A model generated the notes under the pieces. The model was not told where the DNA came from. It made no database searches and worked only from the letters and a program-made list of their open reading frames with translations. Of a DNA stretch of 64,000 nucleotides, positions 51,473 through 59,641 are shown piece by piece. The DNA is taken from assembly GCA_910588295.1 (NCBI GenBank), contig CAJUQO010000002.1:77659-141658 (forward strand), in the 5' to 3' direction. The position numbers and the translations under genes are program-made. This stretch comes from an uncultured Lachnospiraceae bacterium. Lineage in GTDB: Bacteria > Bacillota > Clostridia > Lachnospirales > Lachnospiraceae. The first letter of the stretch is position 1. Every line of letters starts with the position of its first letter.

Positions 51473-53514
51473 ATATCTCCTCCGTTTATCATTTCCTGCA
51501 AAGTTTCTTTTAACATCATCTTTGCTTCCTCAATAGTCTTATTCCGTATCTGCGCACCGGCCACATTCATATGGCCGCCGCCGCCCAGCCGCTCCATAAT
51601 GATCTGGACATTGACCTCGTCAATGGCCCTGGCGCTGATATATACCGTTTCATTGAACAAAGTCAGTACAAAGGATGCCCTCACGCCCACCACATTCAGA
51701 AGTTCATTGGCGGCCTGGGCTCCCACAATAGTGGGGCTGTCGATTCCGTCGGAGGGACACTCCGAAATGGCGTAAGCATTCAGGAACAATTCCGCATTAC
51801 TGATCGCCTCGCCACGGGCCCGGTAATCATCCAGCTTTTCCCGGAACATCTTCCGGATACGGGTAGTGTCAGCGCCATATCGGCGCAGGAACGCAGCCGC
51901 CTCGAAAGTGCGCACGCCCGTCTTGGTCTGGAAATTATCCGTATCTACCATAATTCCGGCATACAGGCTGTCCGCCTCCACATTCCGCACACGAATATTG
52001 TCGTCAAAATACTGGAGGATTTCCGCCACCATCTCACAGGCGGAGGAAGCATAAGGCTCAATGTAAGACAGGGACGCATTCTGGATCACATCTCCGCCCT
52101 GCCTGTGGTGATCCAGCACTACAATGGTATCCACCATGTAAAGCAGATCCTCACACTCCGTATAGCTGGGCCTGTTGGTGTCCGTCACCACCAGCATGGT
52201 ACTGTCGTCCACAAGCTCCTTGGCCGTATCGCTATTCACAAACATATCATCGCCATACTCATCGTCCTGCAAAAAAGACTCCATCATAGGCTTGGTAGAC
52301 GTGGTGATGCGGTCTATGACGATATGGGCTTTTTTCCCCAGGTACTTTGCCGCCCGGTATATGCCAATACTGGAGCCCAGCGCATCGGCATCAGGCATGG
52401 CGTGGCCCATCACCAGGATACGGTCCATATTGGCCATGATCTCCCGCAGGGCATGGGCCTTCACACGGGCCTTTACACGGGTGCTCTTCTCCGCATGCTG
52501 GGATTTGCCGCCGTAGAAAGACAATTCGCTGCCGTTTTTGATCACCACCTGGTCACCCCCGCGGCCCAGCGCCAGCTCAATGGCTGCCCTCGCGTACTCT
52601 GCCGACTGGGCAAAGCCGGAAGCGTTGAACCCCAGGCCGATACTTAAGGTAACAGCCATTTCGTTGCCGATATTGACCGTTTTGACTTCCTCAAGAAGAT
52701 CAAACTTCTTTTCTTTCAATACATCCAGTGATTTTTTCTGCAGAAGAACAAAGTATTTATCTTTTTCCAGTTTCTTAACAATGGCATCAATGGCCATAAA
52801 ATATTTGTTTATCCGCCGCTCGATCAGAGCATTCAAAAGGGATCGGCGAACCTCGTCAATACTCTCCATGGCCTCCTCATAATTATCAATGTAGACCAGC
52901 CCGGAGATCAGCTTCCCTTCTTCATTCATACGAATATAGTGATTCAGCTCTGTCACATCTGTCAGATAGACCATCAGCAAACTGAAACTGCGGATATCCA
53001 CCTCCAATGCCTGGGCGCCATCCAGCAATTCATCCACATGCACCGTCTGGATCTGCATACGATATTCGCGGTCGTCAATCTGAGTCTCCGACTCATAAGT
53101 CTGGCTGTCACCGGGAAATTTTGCCGGATCCACTTCCGGAAAAAGCGTACAGATACTTTTCCGGTAAAACTTATCCTTTCCGGTCACTTCCATGAACCCC
53201 CGGTTCATCCAAAGAATGCGCCCAGATGTATCCAACAGGGCACAGGGCACCTGTAAGTCCATCATCAGACTTTTCTGCACCTGTCCGTACTGGGTGGCAA
53301 AGGATATGAGTTCATCCAGATATCTGCGCCTGCATTTTGTAAATACCAGTGAGGCAATCAGCAGATACAACAGTGAAAGACCTATCGCGGCCAATCCTGC
53401 CGGCACATCAATATAACAGATACCGACACCCCCGGCCAGCAGAAAAAAGAACAGGTAGAAGGGCCATTGCAGATATACTTTCATAACTCCCTTGAATTTT
53501 ATCTTTCCAACCAT
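51469..53514 (-). CDS. gdpP: Cyclic-di-AMP phosphodiesterase GdpP
   Basis: Hydrolyses c-di-AMP and so controls osmolyte and wall balance. The 681-residue protein has two membrane spans (about 18-55), a PAS domain (about 75-150), a degenerate GGDEF domain (about 175-300) and a DHH/DHHA1 phosphodiesterase (GHAMPDADALGSS with the DHH-type ligands, LVVTDTNRPSYTE, VVLDHHRQGGD, GIMVDTDNFQTKT and GGGGHMNVAGA). ATG 53514 is chosen among several in-frame starts; GTG 53532 and ATG 53484 are alternatives. The gene starts the operon with rplI and dnaB. Confidence 0.93.
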   Translation of the reverse strand: MVGKIKFKGVMKVYLQWPFYLFFFLLAGGVGICYIDVPAGLAAIGLSLLYLLIASLVFTKCRRRYLDELISFATQYGQVQKSLMMDLQVPCALLDTSGRILWMNRGFMEVTGKDKFYRKSICTLFPEVDPAKFPGDSQTYESETQIDDREYRMQIQTVHVDELLDGAQALEVDIRSFSLLMVYLTDVTELNHYIRMNEEGKLISGLVYIDNYEEAMESIDEVRRSLLNALIERRINKYFMAIDAIVKKLEKDKYFVLLQKKSLDVLKEKKFDLLEEVKTVNIGNEMAVTLSIGLGFNASGFAQSAEYARAAIELALGRGGDQVVIKNGSELSFYGGKSQHAEKSTRVKARVKAHALREIMANMDRILVMGHAMPDADALGSSIGIYRAAKYLGKKAHIVIDRITTSTKPMMESFLQDDEYGDDMFVNSDTAKELVDDSTMLVVTDTNRPSYTECEDLLYMVDTIVVLDHHRQGGDVIQNASLSYIEPYASSACEMVAEILQYFDDNIRVRNVEADSLYAGIMVDTDNFQTKTGVRTFEAAAFLRRYGADTTRIRKMFREKLDDYRARGEAISNAELFLNAYAISECPSDGIDSPTIVGAQAANELLNVVGVRASFVLTLFNETVYISARAIDEVNVQIIMERLGGGGHMNVAGAQIRNKTIEEAKMMLKETLQEMINGGDI

Positions 53515-53630
53515 AGCTTTACCGCCTGACACATAGAATAGAAAATATTATACCATTATTCCACCGGATAAGCAAATTATTATGTATAGAAAACCTGCCG
53601 CTGCCATATCTTCTGCATACCAAAGTATAA

Positions 53631-53666
53631 AAAGGCATGCCACATCGTGATGGCATGCCCTTTTTT
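53631..53666 (-). terminator. Terminator after rpsR
   Basis: GGCATGCCA pairs with TGGCATGCC, flanked by A5 and T6 runs. It is downstream of rpsR on the minus strand and precedes the gdpP operon. Confidence 0.9.
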
Positions 53667-53729
53667 GTCCAGATATCTGAAAATGCTGTGCTGTAAAAGC
53701 TATCCAAAGCGTCTTTTGTCCGCCGGGAA

Positions 53730-53993
53730 TCAGTCCGCCACATAAGGCATAATGGCAATATGCCTTGCCTTTTTGATCTCCACGGTCAGCGCGCGCTGAT
53801 GCTTGGCGCAGTTACCCGTGATCCGGCGGGGAAGGATCTTCCCTCTCTCGGACACGTATCTCTTCAGCTTATTGACATCCTTGTAGCTGATCTCGTTATT
53901 CTCTTTGCCGCAGAAAACACACACTTTTTTTCTTCTGTGCCCGCCTCTTCTCTTCATCGGAGTATCGGGCCTGTCACTTTTATTATAAGCCAT
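53730..53993 (-). CDS. rpsR: 30S ribosomal protein S18
   Basis: An 87-residue S18 (KVCVFCGKENNEISYKDVNKLKRYVSERGKILPRRITGNCAKHQRALTVEIKKARHIA). The zinc-type residues CxxC...C are partly present (CVFC, GNCAKH). ATG 53993 (MAYNKS) is preceded by GGAGG; the upstream ATG at 54008 lies in that ribosome-binding site. Third in rpsF-ssb-rpsR. Confidence 0.96.
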   Translation of the reverse strand: MAYNKSDRPDTPMKRRGGHRRKKVCVFCGKENNEISYKDVNKLKRYVSERGKILPRRITGNCAKHQRALTVEIKKARHIAIMPYVAD

Positions 53994-54017
53994 TGCTTTA
54001 ACCTCCATACTATTTCA

Positions 54018-54485
54018 TTAATTGAACGGCAGTTCTTCCTCAATCCCGTCCGGGATATTCATAAAGCCGTCCGCGCTGGTCATCCTGGGCGGATCAGACG
54101 GAGCCGGAGCCGACTGCTGATAAGAACCGCCGCCATAACCGGCGCGGTTGCCGTCGCTGACGCTCTTGCTCTCCGCAAATTCCTGATCCTCCACCACCAC
54201 ATCCGTAGTGTAAACCTTTTGTCCGTCACGATTGGTGTAGCTTCCGGTCTGAATCCGGCCGGTCACTACGATCTTGATCCCCTGATGCAGATACTTCTCC
54301 GCAAACTCCGCGCTTCTTCCAAAGGCCACACAGCCGATGAAATCCGCAGTCTGGTCATTGCCTTCCCTGCGGAAACGCCTGTCCACCGCCAGAGTATATC
54401 TGGCCACGGCAGTAGCCGAATCACCTGTGGAATAACGGATATCCGGATCCCTTGTCAAACGCCCCATTAAAATAACTTTGTTCAT
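54018..54485 (-). CDS. ssb: Single-stranded DNA-binding protein
   Basis: A 155-residue SSB with an OB fold (MNKVILMGRLTRDPDIRYSTGDSATAVARYTLAVDRRF, then FIGCVAFGRSAEFAEKYLHQGIKIVVTGRIQTGSYTN), a Gly/Ser/Pro-rich linker and an acidic tail ending EELPFN, which binds partner proteins of the replisome. ATG 54485 follows GGAGG; a longer open frame to 54521 is not used. Confidence 0.95.
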   Translation of the reverse strand: MNKVILMGRLTRDPDIRYSTGDSATAVARYTLAVDRRFRREGNDQTADFIGCVAFGRSAEFAEKYLHQGIKIVVTGRIQTGSYTNRDGQKVYTTDVVVEDQEFAESKSVSDGNRAGYGGGSYQQSAPAPSDPPRMTSADGFMNIPDGIEEELPFN

Positions 54486-54564
54486 CTCTACCTCCTGTTG
54501 CGCCTGCGGCGCCAAACTCATCTACAGTTCCGACACAAACCTTTAATGGGTTCCTGCTATATGA

Positions 54565-54852
54565 TTAAGCCTCTTTTTTAACAATGAGATATCTTAACAC
54601 ATTGTCCATGATGCGGACGTGTCTTTCCAGCTCCGCGGGACATGTCTCGTCTGCCTCAAACTGGATGAAATAGTAGAAGCCTTCGTGCATTTTCTGAATC
54701 TCATAAGCCAGTCTCTTCTTGCCCCACTCTTCTACCTCTGTCACAGTTCCGTTATAGCGTGCAATATATCCCTTTGCTTTCTCTACAACGGCATCGCGGG
54801 CTTCGTCTTCCAGCTTCGCATTCACAACCAAAGCTAACTCATATTTGCGCAT
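54565..54852 (-). CDS. rpsF: 30S ribosomal protein S6
   Basis: A 95-residue S6 (MRKYELALVVNAKLEDEARDAVVEKAKGYI ... YFIQFEADETCPAELERHVRIMDNVLRYLIVKKE). It forms a heterodimer with S18, which is encoded two genes downstream. ATG 54852 is 8 nt after GGAGG; the ATG two codons upstream is too close to it. Confidence 0.95.
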   Translation of the reverse strand: MRKYELALVVNAKLEDEARDAVVEKAKGYIARYNGTVTEVEEWGKKRLAYEIQKMHEGFYYFIQFEADETCPAELERHVRIMDNVLRYLIVKKEA

Positions 54853-54876
54853 GCTCATTACCTCCTTGTGGTCTCT

Positions 54877-54959
54877 GGCCCCTCGCCCCAGGCGGGGAGC
54901 AAGGAATAAAATTATATTTCACAAAAATTTATATTACCACAGGATACCGGAAAAAGCAA
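54877..54959 (-). promoter_or_regulatory. Promoter and probable S6:S18-binding leader of rpsF operon
   Basis: On the minus strand TTGCTT (complement of 54954-54959), a 17-nt spacer and TAATAT (complement of 54931-54936) form the promoter. The leader then holds a G+C-rich hairpin (complement of 54877-54900, CCCC..GGGG stem with a CCG triplet in it), the layout known for the S6:S18 autoregulatory leader in many bacteria. I infer the match from position and the CCG feature only. Confidence 0.5.
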
Positions 54960-54979
54960 GGTAAAATTTGGACTTTTCT

Positions 54980-55165
54980 TTATGCTTCCGGCCTGCGGAC
55001 TCCCCGGGTATTTTTCTCCACCAGTCTGCGGGAAACCATTACCTGATGGCCACAGCCCGCGCATCTCAGACGGAAATCCGCCCCCGTCCGGAGAACCTCC
55101 CACTCGAAGCTGCCGCAGGGATGTCTTTTCTTTAATTTTATGATATCGCCAATCCCGTATTCCAT
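54980..55165 (-). CDS. DUF951 family protein
   Basis: A 61-residue protein of the DUF951 type: GDIIKLKKRHPCGSFEWEVLRTGADFRLRCAGCGHQVMVSR, with a CxxC pair and one earlier Cys that could bind zinc. Family function unknown; homologues often sit near ribosomal genes and rpsF. The ATG follows GGGAGG. Confidence 0.85.
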   Translation of the reverse strand: MEYGIGDIIKLKKRHPCGSFEWEVLRTGADFRLRCAGCGHQVMVSRRLVEKNTRGVRRPEA

Positions 55166-55177
55166 AGGCCTCCCTCT

Positions 55178-55906
55178 CTAACGCACCTCAATTTTCCCCA
55201 GCACCTGTCCGATGGGCTCCTTGATCAGCAGGTCAGCCTGGCTGTCCCGGGATGTAGCCCCCTTGTTGATCAGTACGACCTTATCGCCGCGGAAATAGTC
55301 GATCAACCCGGCAGCCGGATACACGGCCAGGGAAGTGCCGCCCACAATCAGCACCTGGGCGGCGGCAATGGCGGCCACGGATTTATTGACGGTATCCGTA
55401 TCCAGCCCTTCCTCATAAAGCACCACATCCGGTTTGATCGTCCCGCCGCACGCACAGACAGGCACGCCCTCGCTGTGCAGCATATATTCCCCATTATAGA
55501 ATCTGCCGCATTTGGTGCAGTAATTGCGCAGCACGGAACCGTGGAGCTCATACACCTCCCTGCTTCCCGCCTTCTGGTGCAGGCCGTCTATGTTCTGCGT
55601 CACCACTGCCCGCAGCTTTCCCGCCCGCTCAAGCTCCGCCAGCTTTTTGTGGGCACTGTTGGGCTCCGCATCCAGAACCAGCATCTTGTCCCGGTAAAAC
55701 CGATAAAACTCACCGGGCCTGCGCATAAAAAACGTATGGCTCAAAATCGTCTCCGGCGGATAGTCATATTTCTGGTTGTACAGGCCGTCCACGCTGCGAA
55801 AATCCGGTATCCCGCTCTCCGTGGACACCCCGGCGCCGCCGAAAAAAACGATATTATCATGTTCATCAATGATCTTCTGCAATTGTTCTGCTGCCGCCAT
55901 ATTCAT
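55178..55906 (-). CDS. NAD-dependent protein deacylase (sirtuin)
   Basis: Removes acyl groups from Lys with NAD+. The 242-residue protein has the NAD-binding GAGVSTESGIPDFRS (about 25), the catalytic-His region TQNIDGLHQKAGS (about 115) and a zinc ribbon (CTKCGRFY, CACGG). The class is the bacterial CobB/SrtN type. The start is ATG 55906 or ATG 55900, after AGAGAGGG; the longer frame to 56074 overlaps the sortase gene in another frame and is rejected. Confidence 0.93.
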   Translation of the reverse strand: MNMAAAEQLQKIIDEHDNIVFFGGAGVSTESGIPDFRSVDGLYNQKYDYPPETILSHTFFMRRPGEFYRFYRDKMLVLDAEPNSAHKKLAELERAGKLRAVVTQNIDGLHQKAGSREVYELHGSVLRNYCTKCGRFYNGEYMLHSEGVPVCACGGTIKPDVVLYEEGLDTDTVNKSVAAIAAAQVLIVGGTSLAVYPAAGLIDYFRGDKVVLINKGATSRDSQADLLIKEPIGQVLGKIEVR

Positions 55907-55988
55907 CCCTCTCTTTTCCCCGGAACATAATAAGCCCCGGCTGCTCCCCAAACTGTCCGACAGCCATTCTCCGCCCCCGCAGCGCCGC

Positions 55989-56807
55989 CTACTGGCAAAG
56001 GCCCTGCACAACAAAACGCGTCTTGTCGTTGCTGGTACAAGTAGACAGCGTGATAATCCTGTCGGTCTCCTCAAAAGTTACGCCATCCGGATCCACAATT
56101 GAAGTACGGCACAGTTGATTGGCCCAATCCACAAATTCCTGGCAGGGACCGGTGAACAGCATATATGCCTCGCCGCCCGCCTTCACTTCCTGGGCAGAAA
56201 ATACGCGGCAGAGCTGAGTTTTCTCCGGGGTCAGAATCCAAAACTTGTGATCATCCTCCGTCATCTCCAGGTCACGTATGCGCTTTAGCTTGCCGAACAT
56301 CGAACCGTTTTTCATATTGTGGCCGTAGATAATGGTGTGGCTGTCGGCAAACGTCGATGTATTCTTTGTCTCCATAAAAATCGAACCGGAAAAATTCTCT
56401 TTCTTCTCTATTGTGTGATGCAGATAGTAATCATTATCCTCGCCTTTCATAATCGGATAACTGATATCCAGAGACGGATAATACAGCCAGCCGATCACAT
56501 CCGGGTTGATCTCCTTCAAGCTGTCAAAATCCACCTGGATCCCCGGCCCTTCCTCTTCGCTGACAACAGAATCCGCAGATCCGCTCACCGAACCCTCTGA
56601 AAAAAGTTCCTCCGCCGGAGTCACATACGTCTCCATCTTTTCATAAGCTTTCTCTCCCGCCCGATATTCCGCCAGCGCCGCGGCAATTTTAAAAAAGGAG
56701 AAAACGGCCACCACTCCTGCAACCAGTAAAAGACCGGCCCATAAAAAGATACCGTACCGCCCTTTTTTTACTTTTTTTATTTTTTTACTGTTTTTTTTCT
56801 GAGACAA
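55989..56807 (-). CDS. Class B-like sortase
   Basis: A 272-residue transpeptidase that anchors surface proteins to peptidoglycan. A Lys-rich N-terminus (MSQKKNSKKIKKVKKG) precedes one membrane span (about 19-42). The catalytic sites are His in IIYGHNMKNGSMF (about 160), Cys in LSTCTSND (about 259) and the later Arg in KTRFVVQG. The start codon is TTG at 56807. Runs of A7-A8 occur in the first 15 codons. No LPXTG-like substrate gene is in the window. Confidence 0.9.
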   Translation of the reverse strand: MSQKKNSKKIKKVKKGRYGIFLWAGLLLVAGVVAVFSFFKIAAALAEYRAGEKAYEKMETYVTPAEELFSEGSVSGSADSVVSEEEGPGIQVDFDSLKEINPDVIGWLYYPSLDISYPIMKGEDNDYYLHHTIEKKENFSGSIFMETKNTSTFADSHTIIYGHNMKNGSMFGKLKRIRDLEMTEDDHKFWILTPEKTQLCRVFSAQEVKAGGEAYMLFTGPCQEFVDWANQLCRTSIVDPDGVTFEETDRIITLSTCTSNDKTRFVVQGLCQ

Positions 56808-56827
56808 TATCCTTGTTTCCTTTTCTG

Positions 56828-56998
56828 CTAATAACGAAGCTGAATACCCTGGCCCTCGATCCAGTCCTCCAGATCATCCTGGGCGTCCTCCGCCCATGTC
56901 TCGGCCAGCCCGGACTCTTTCTTGTATTCCTCCTGATCCGCATAGAAAGTATCCGACTGCTCCAGCTTGTTGTAATTGTATTTGTAATCCTTATCCAT
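56828..56998 (-). CDS. Small acidic protein upstream of the sortase gene
   Basis: A 56-residue protein starting at ATG 56998 after AGGAGG, 20 nt before the sortase start, and so probably co-transcribed. It is Tyr-, Asp- and Glu-rich (MDKDYKYNYNKLEQSDTF, then GLAETWAEDAQDDLEDWI). No Cys or membrane span. I recognise no family. The strong ribosome-binding site, acidic well-formed sequence and tight spacing support it as real; the length is just below usual gene-finder limits. Confidence 0.65.
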   Translation of the reverse strand: MDKDYKYNYNKLEQSDTFYADQEEYKKESGLAETWAEDAQDDLEDWIEGQGIQLRY

Positions 56999-57114
56999 GG
57001 CTACCTCCTGTCCTTCTCATTTCCTCTTGAAAAAAAGAGTGGATTCTGTTATATCATATATTATAATAACAAAATCATCGACTATCATCAACCGCAAATT
57101 ATAAAGGAGTTCCC

Positions 57115-57495
57115 ATGACGCCACAGGTTCTTATCTACAATGTTACCGATCCCCTGCGGAAAAAAAGACTGAATATGCTGCTTCTCGGCATGAAGATCCG
57201 CGCCAAAGTAATCTCCGCGGATCTGTACGGACAGCCCATCGGGGCTCTGGCCGGTCTGAAAAATATCCCGCCGTCTCCTATACCCGAACAGTTTCCCGAT
57301 ATGACGGAAGAGATGCTGGTCATGTGCCATTTCCCGGAAGCGCTGCTGAACCGCTTTCTCCCGGCGCTGCGCAAAAACGATCTGCGCATCCCCTTGAAAG
57401 CCGTGCTGACGCCCAGCAACGCCGTCTGGAGCAGCTACCAGATCTACGGCGAGCTGAGCCGCGAAGATGCCCGTATGCGGGAAATTCGGCCCTGA
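57115..57495 (+). CDS. DUF3783 domain protein
   Basis: A 126-residue protein whose second half fits DUF3783 (MTEEMLVMCHFPEALLNRFLPALRKNDLRIPLKAVLTPSNAVWSSYQIYGEL). Function unknown. The ATG follows AAGGAGT. It is divergent from the sortase unit and alone. Confidence 0.8.
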   Translation: MTPQVLIYNVTDPLRKKRLNMLLLGMKIRAKVISADLYGQPIGALAGLKNIPPSPIPEQFPDMTEEMLVMCHFPEALLNRFLPALRKNDLRIPLKAVLTPSNAVWSSYQIYGELSREDARMREIRP

Positions 57496-57521
57496 TACAC
57501 GGACGGCATGTAATCCTGACG

Positions 57522-57555
57522 CAAAACTGCCGGTTCTTTCCGCAAGAACCGGCAG
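57522..57555 (-). terminator. Terminator after the thioesterase gene
   Basis: CTGCCGGTTCTT pairs perfectly with AAGAACCGGCAG around TCCGC. On the minus strand it ends in TTTT, so it serves the leftward thioesterase unit; it may also end the DUF3783 gene on the other side. Confidence 0.75.
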
Positions 57556-57569
57556 CACATTCGCCACAC

Positions 57570-58040
57570 TCAATACCCTTCTATTCTCCTCCGTTTTCTC
57601 AGCTCGTACCGTTTCTCTCCTCCTGCCCACTCAGCACGTTCCGCCTCCGTCCCGATCTCCAGCCGCGGCACTTCCACCGCATGGCCTTCCTGATCTACGG
57701 CCACCATCACGATATAGGCTCTGTTAATGCTCCTGCGTGTGCCTGTTCTGTCCTCCACGTAGGCGTCAATCCGCACTTCCATGGATGTGCGCCCCACATG
57801 TACGAGCTTTCCCACCAGCGCCACCATGTCACCCATATAGGCGCCGGACTTAAAATTTAGATTATCCACCGCCGCCGTGGTCACTTCGCCGCCGCTGTGG
57901 CGTCTGCCTACAATGGCCGCCAACTCGTCCATCCACTGCATCAGATAGCCGCCAAACAGCCGCCCGTAGCTGTTGATGTGCTGCGAACGGATAATGTAAA
58001 CCTGCTCCGTCGCCGAGTCGCCCACTTTCTTTGCCGCCAT
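57570..58040 (-). CDS. Acyl-CoA thioesterase, hotdog fold
   Basis: A 156-residue YciA/YkhA-like thioesterase: EQVYIIRSQHINSYGRLFGGYLMQWMDELAAIVGRRH and AVDNLNFKSGAYMGDMVALVGKL. It hydrolyses acyl-CoA; chain length cannot be told. It is 24 nt after the gene at 58065-58493. Confidence 0.9.
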   Translation of the reverse strand: MAAKKVGDSATEQVYIIRSQHINSYGRLFGGYLMQWMDELAAIVGRRHSGGEVTTAAVDNLNFKSGAYMGDMVALVGKLVHVGRTSMEVRIDAYVEDRTGTRRSINRAYIVMVAVDQEGHAVEVPRLEIGTEAERAEWAGGEKRYELRKRRRIEGY

Positions 58041-58064
58041 ACGCCCTCCTATGTCATAACCCGA

Positions 58065-58493
58065 TTATCCCGAGCACTGGTTCCACCAGATATTCTCGTT
58101 TTCCAGCATATAGGCAATCTCCTCCACCAGAGCATTGCCCTCCTTGGTTTCTGCCAGAATATATACGCCGTCTATGCTGTTCCATCCCACCCGAATACCC
58201 TGGCCGTCAATAACCAAACGATCCAGACAGTTTTCGTTCATCTCCTTTTTGCTGACCGCCTGGATACTATTCTGGCGCAGTGACATCACTAACCCATACA
58301 GCAGCGAATCCGACGCAGATTTCTCCGAACCGTACAGCGGCAAACCGGACGCCCTCTCCTCGGATTGGAGCCGTCCTCTCATTGCACTCTTTATATACAC
58401 GATCACCCGATAAGCATCCCGGTACTCCAGCCCTCTGTTCTGATAGGAAAGCCTCTCATCAAGGATTTGATACATATTCCAGATTTTTTTCAC
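58065..58493 (-). CDS. Protein of unknown function (142 residues)
   Basis: Starts at a GTG (58493) after GGGGTGGTGAG. The protein is soluble with a long helical start (MYQILDERLSYQNRGLEYRDAYRVIVYIKSAMRGRL), a low-complexity Ser/Ala-rich middle and VIDGQGIRVGWNSIDGVYILAETKEG near 95. I recognise no family. It shares a transcript with the thioesterase. Confidence 0.6.
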   Translation of the reverse strand: MKKIWNMYQILDERLSYQNRGLEYRDAYRVIVYIKSAMRGRLQSEERASGLPLYGSEKSASDSLLYGLVMSLRQNSIQAVSKKEMNENCLDRLVIDGQGIRVGWNSIDGVYILAETKEGNALVEEIAYMLENENIWWNQCSG

Positions 58494-58826
58494 GTTTCAC
58501 TCACCACCCCTTACCAGGCGGCTCCTCCATGCCGCCGATTAACTGTCTATAGTATAGCATCCGACCCGCGAACTATGTGTGAAGAATTCTGAAAGAATTA
58601 TGAAAATGGTTGACAGAATACGCTTTGATATGACATTTTCTGCCTATGCCCTTAGACCTTTTGTATCTGTAAAATTCCAGCCAGCGGCGCCTCCTGCCGA
58701 TCTTTAACAGGATTTTACAAAAGAGTTCTCTAAACAACCTCTAAAATATTATAACATATCATTCTTTTGACAGCATGTTTAATAAAATAAGAGCTGTCTA
58801 ACCTTTCATCTGTATGCTATAATCTT
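58494..58826. other. Intergenic spacer with a long hairpin
   Basis: No coding sense is seen. A hairpin of about 66 nt lies at 58658-58724 (arms CTTTTGTA...AAATTCC and GGATTTTACAAAAG), and a GGCGGC/GCCGCC stem lies close to the start of the 142-residue gene. TTGACA-like boxes (58609, 58767) and TATAAT (58818-58823) suggest promoters in both directions. Confidence 0.4.
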
Positions 58827-58855
58827 GTAACAGGTCAACTTGCCTAAACTGTTAC
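58827..58855. repeat. GTAACAG palindromic repeat, degenerate copy 3
   Basis: GTAACAG (58827-58833) and CTGTTAC (58849-58855) frame a diverged 15-nt centre. The arms match those of the repeats at 5537-5567 and 60743-60773. Confidence 0.45.
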
Positions 58856-59116
58856 ATAATCTTTTCTGTACAGGCTTCCACGGATCATTTACAGTACCGA
58901 AATTGTAATCTTGTCCGTTACCAGTATCTATGGAATGAAATCCTGCGAAATCCCCGGTTCTGCGTCTTGGACGCAGTCCATACATACGGCTATGCTGACC
59001 AGTCCCATCTCATGCGGGAGTTCAAACGGTACCATAGCATGGATATCCGGACAGCCAAAATCTACGCCCGCCAGGATGTCGGAAATATACAAGACATCCC
59101 CAACCGTTTTCTGTAG
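58829..59116 (+). pseudogene. Remnant of an AraC-family regulator (C-terminal half)
   Basis: The plus frame reads ...NLVRYQYLWNEILRNPRF, then VLDAVHTYGYADQSHLMREFK and RYHSMDIRTAKIYARQD to a TAG at 59114-59116. This is the second helix-turn-helix region of an AraC regulator. The first half and a start codon are missing; the frame opens after a TAA at 58820-58822 and similarity fades upstream of about 58900. It is a decayed gene. Confidence 0.65.
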
Positions 59117-59266
59117 GATAGACAGGACAACGGCCCGCCCGGACAAACCGGACGGCCGGAAACATATGCCCGGGCTGCAATACCTGCGAAGGAAAGGTTT
59201 TCCATGCACTGGATGGAAAGGCATGCGCATGGAAGCATTAAAATACAGTGTGCAATAATGTATTAC

Positions 59267-59313
59267 GAAAAATGCACAGGCAAGCTCGTTAACACAAACC
59301 TACCTGTGCATTT
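59267..59313 (-). terminator. Terminator of the tRNA-Glu/tRNA-Cys unit
   Basis: AAATGCACAGG (59270-59280) pairs perfectly with CCTGTGCATTT (59303-59313) around a 22-nt loop; the minus strand continues as TTTTTCG. It lies 25 nt past tRNA-Cys. Confidence 0.7.
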
Positions 59314-59338
59314 CCCATGCTCACTTTTCTTTTTTCAG

Positions 59339-59410
59339 AGGCGCAGACCGGATTTGAACCGGTGGATACTGGTGTTGCAGACCATTGCCTTACCACTTGG
59401 CTACTGCGCC
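59339..59410 (-). tRNA. tRNA-Cys (GCA)
   Basis: Minus-strand cloverleaf with acceptor GGCGCAG/CTGCGCC, anticodon loop CTGCAAC (GCA) and T-loop TTCAAAT. The discriminator base is U, as in Cys tRNAs. CCA is not encoded. It is second in the transcript after tRNA-Glu. Confidence 0.95.
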
Positions 59411-59413
59411 CTA

Positions 59414-59485
59414 TGACCCCTACGGGATTTGAACCCATGTTACCGCCGTGAAAGGGCGGTGTCTTAACCGCTTGACCAAGGGGCC
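59414..59485 (-). tRNA. tRNA-Glu (UUC)
   Basis: Minus-strand tRNA with acceptor GGCCCCT/AGGGGTC, anticodon stem CCGCC/GGCGG and loop CTTTCAC (anticodon TTC), T-loop TTCAAAT. Only 3 nt separate it from tRNA-Cys. Confidence 0.95.
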
Positions 59486-59641
59486 TTATTCCTCTTGCTT
59501 CCTGCCGTCCACAGACAGGTCACGACTGACAAAGACTATATTACCACAGACAGCATTGTTTTGCAAGAAGAATTTTCATTATTTTTAGGCGAATTCCGGC
59601 AGTATTTTTCCGCTTTCTGTTTCCATGCAAAAAGGCTGCCG

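Noticed and set aside
56813..57118. Plus-strand 101-codon frame between the sortase and DUF3783 genes
   Set aside because: It is antisense to the 56-residue small gene and has no start context.
58911..59258. Plus-strand frame of 115 codons
   Set aside because: It overlaps the AraC remnant in a different frame; the recognisable protein is in the other frame.
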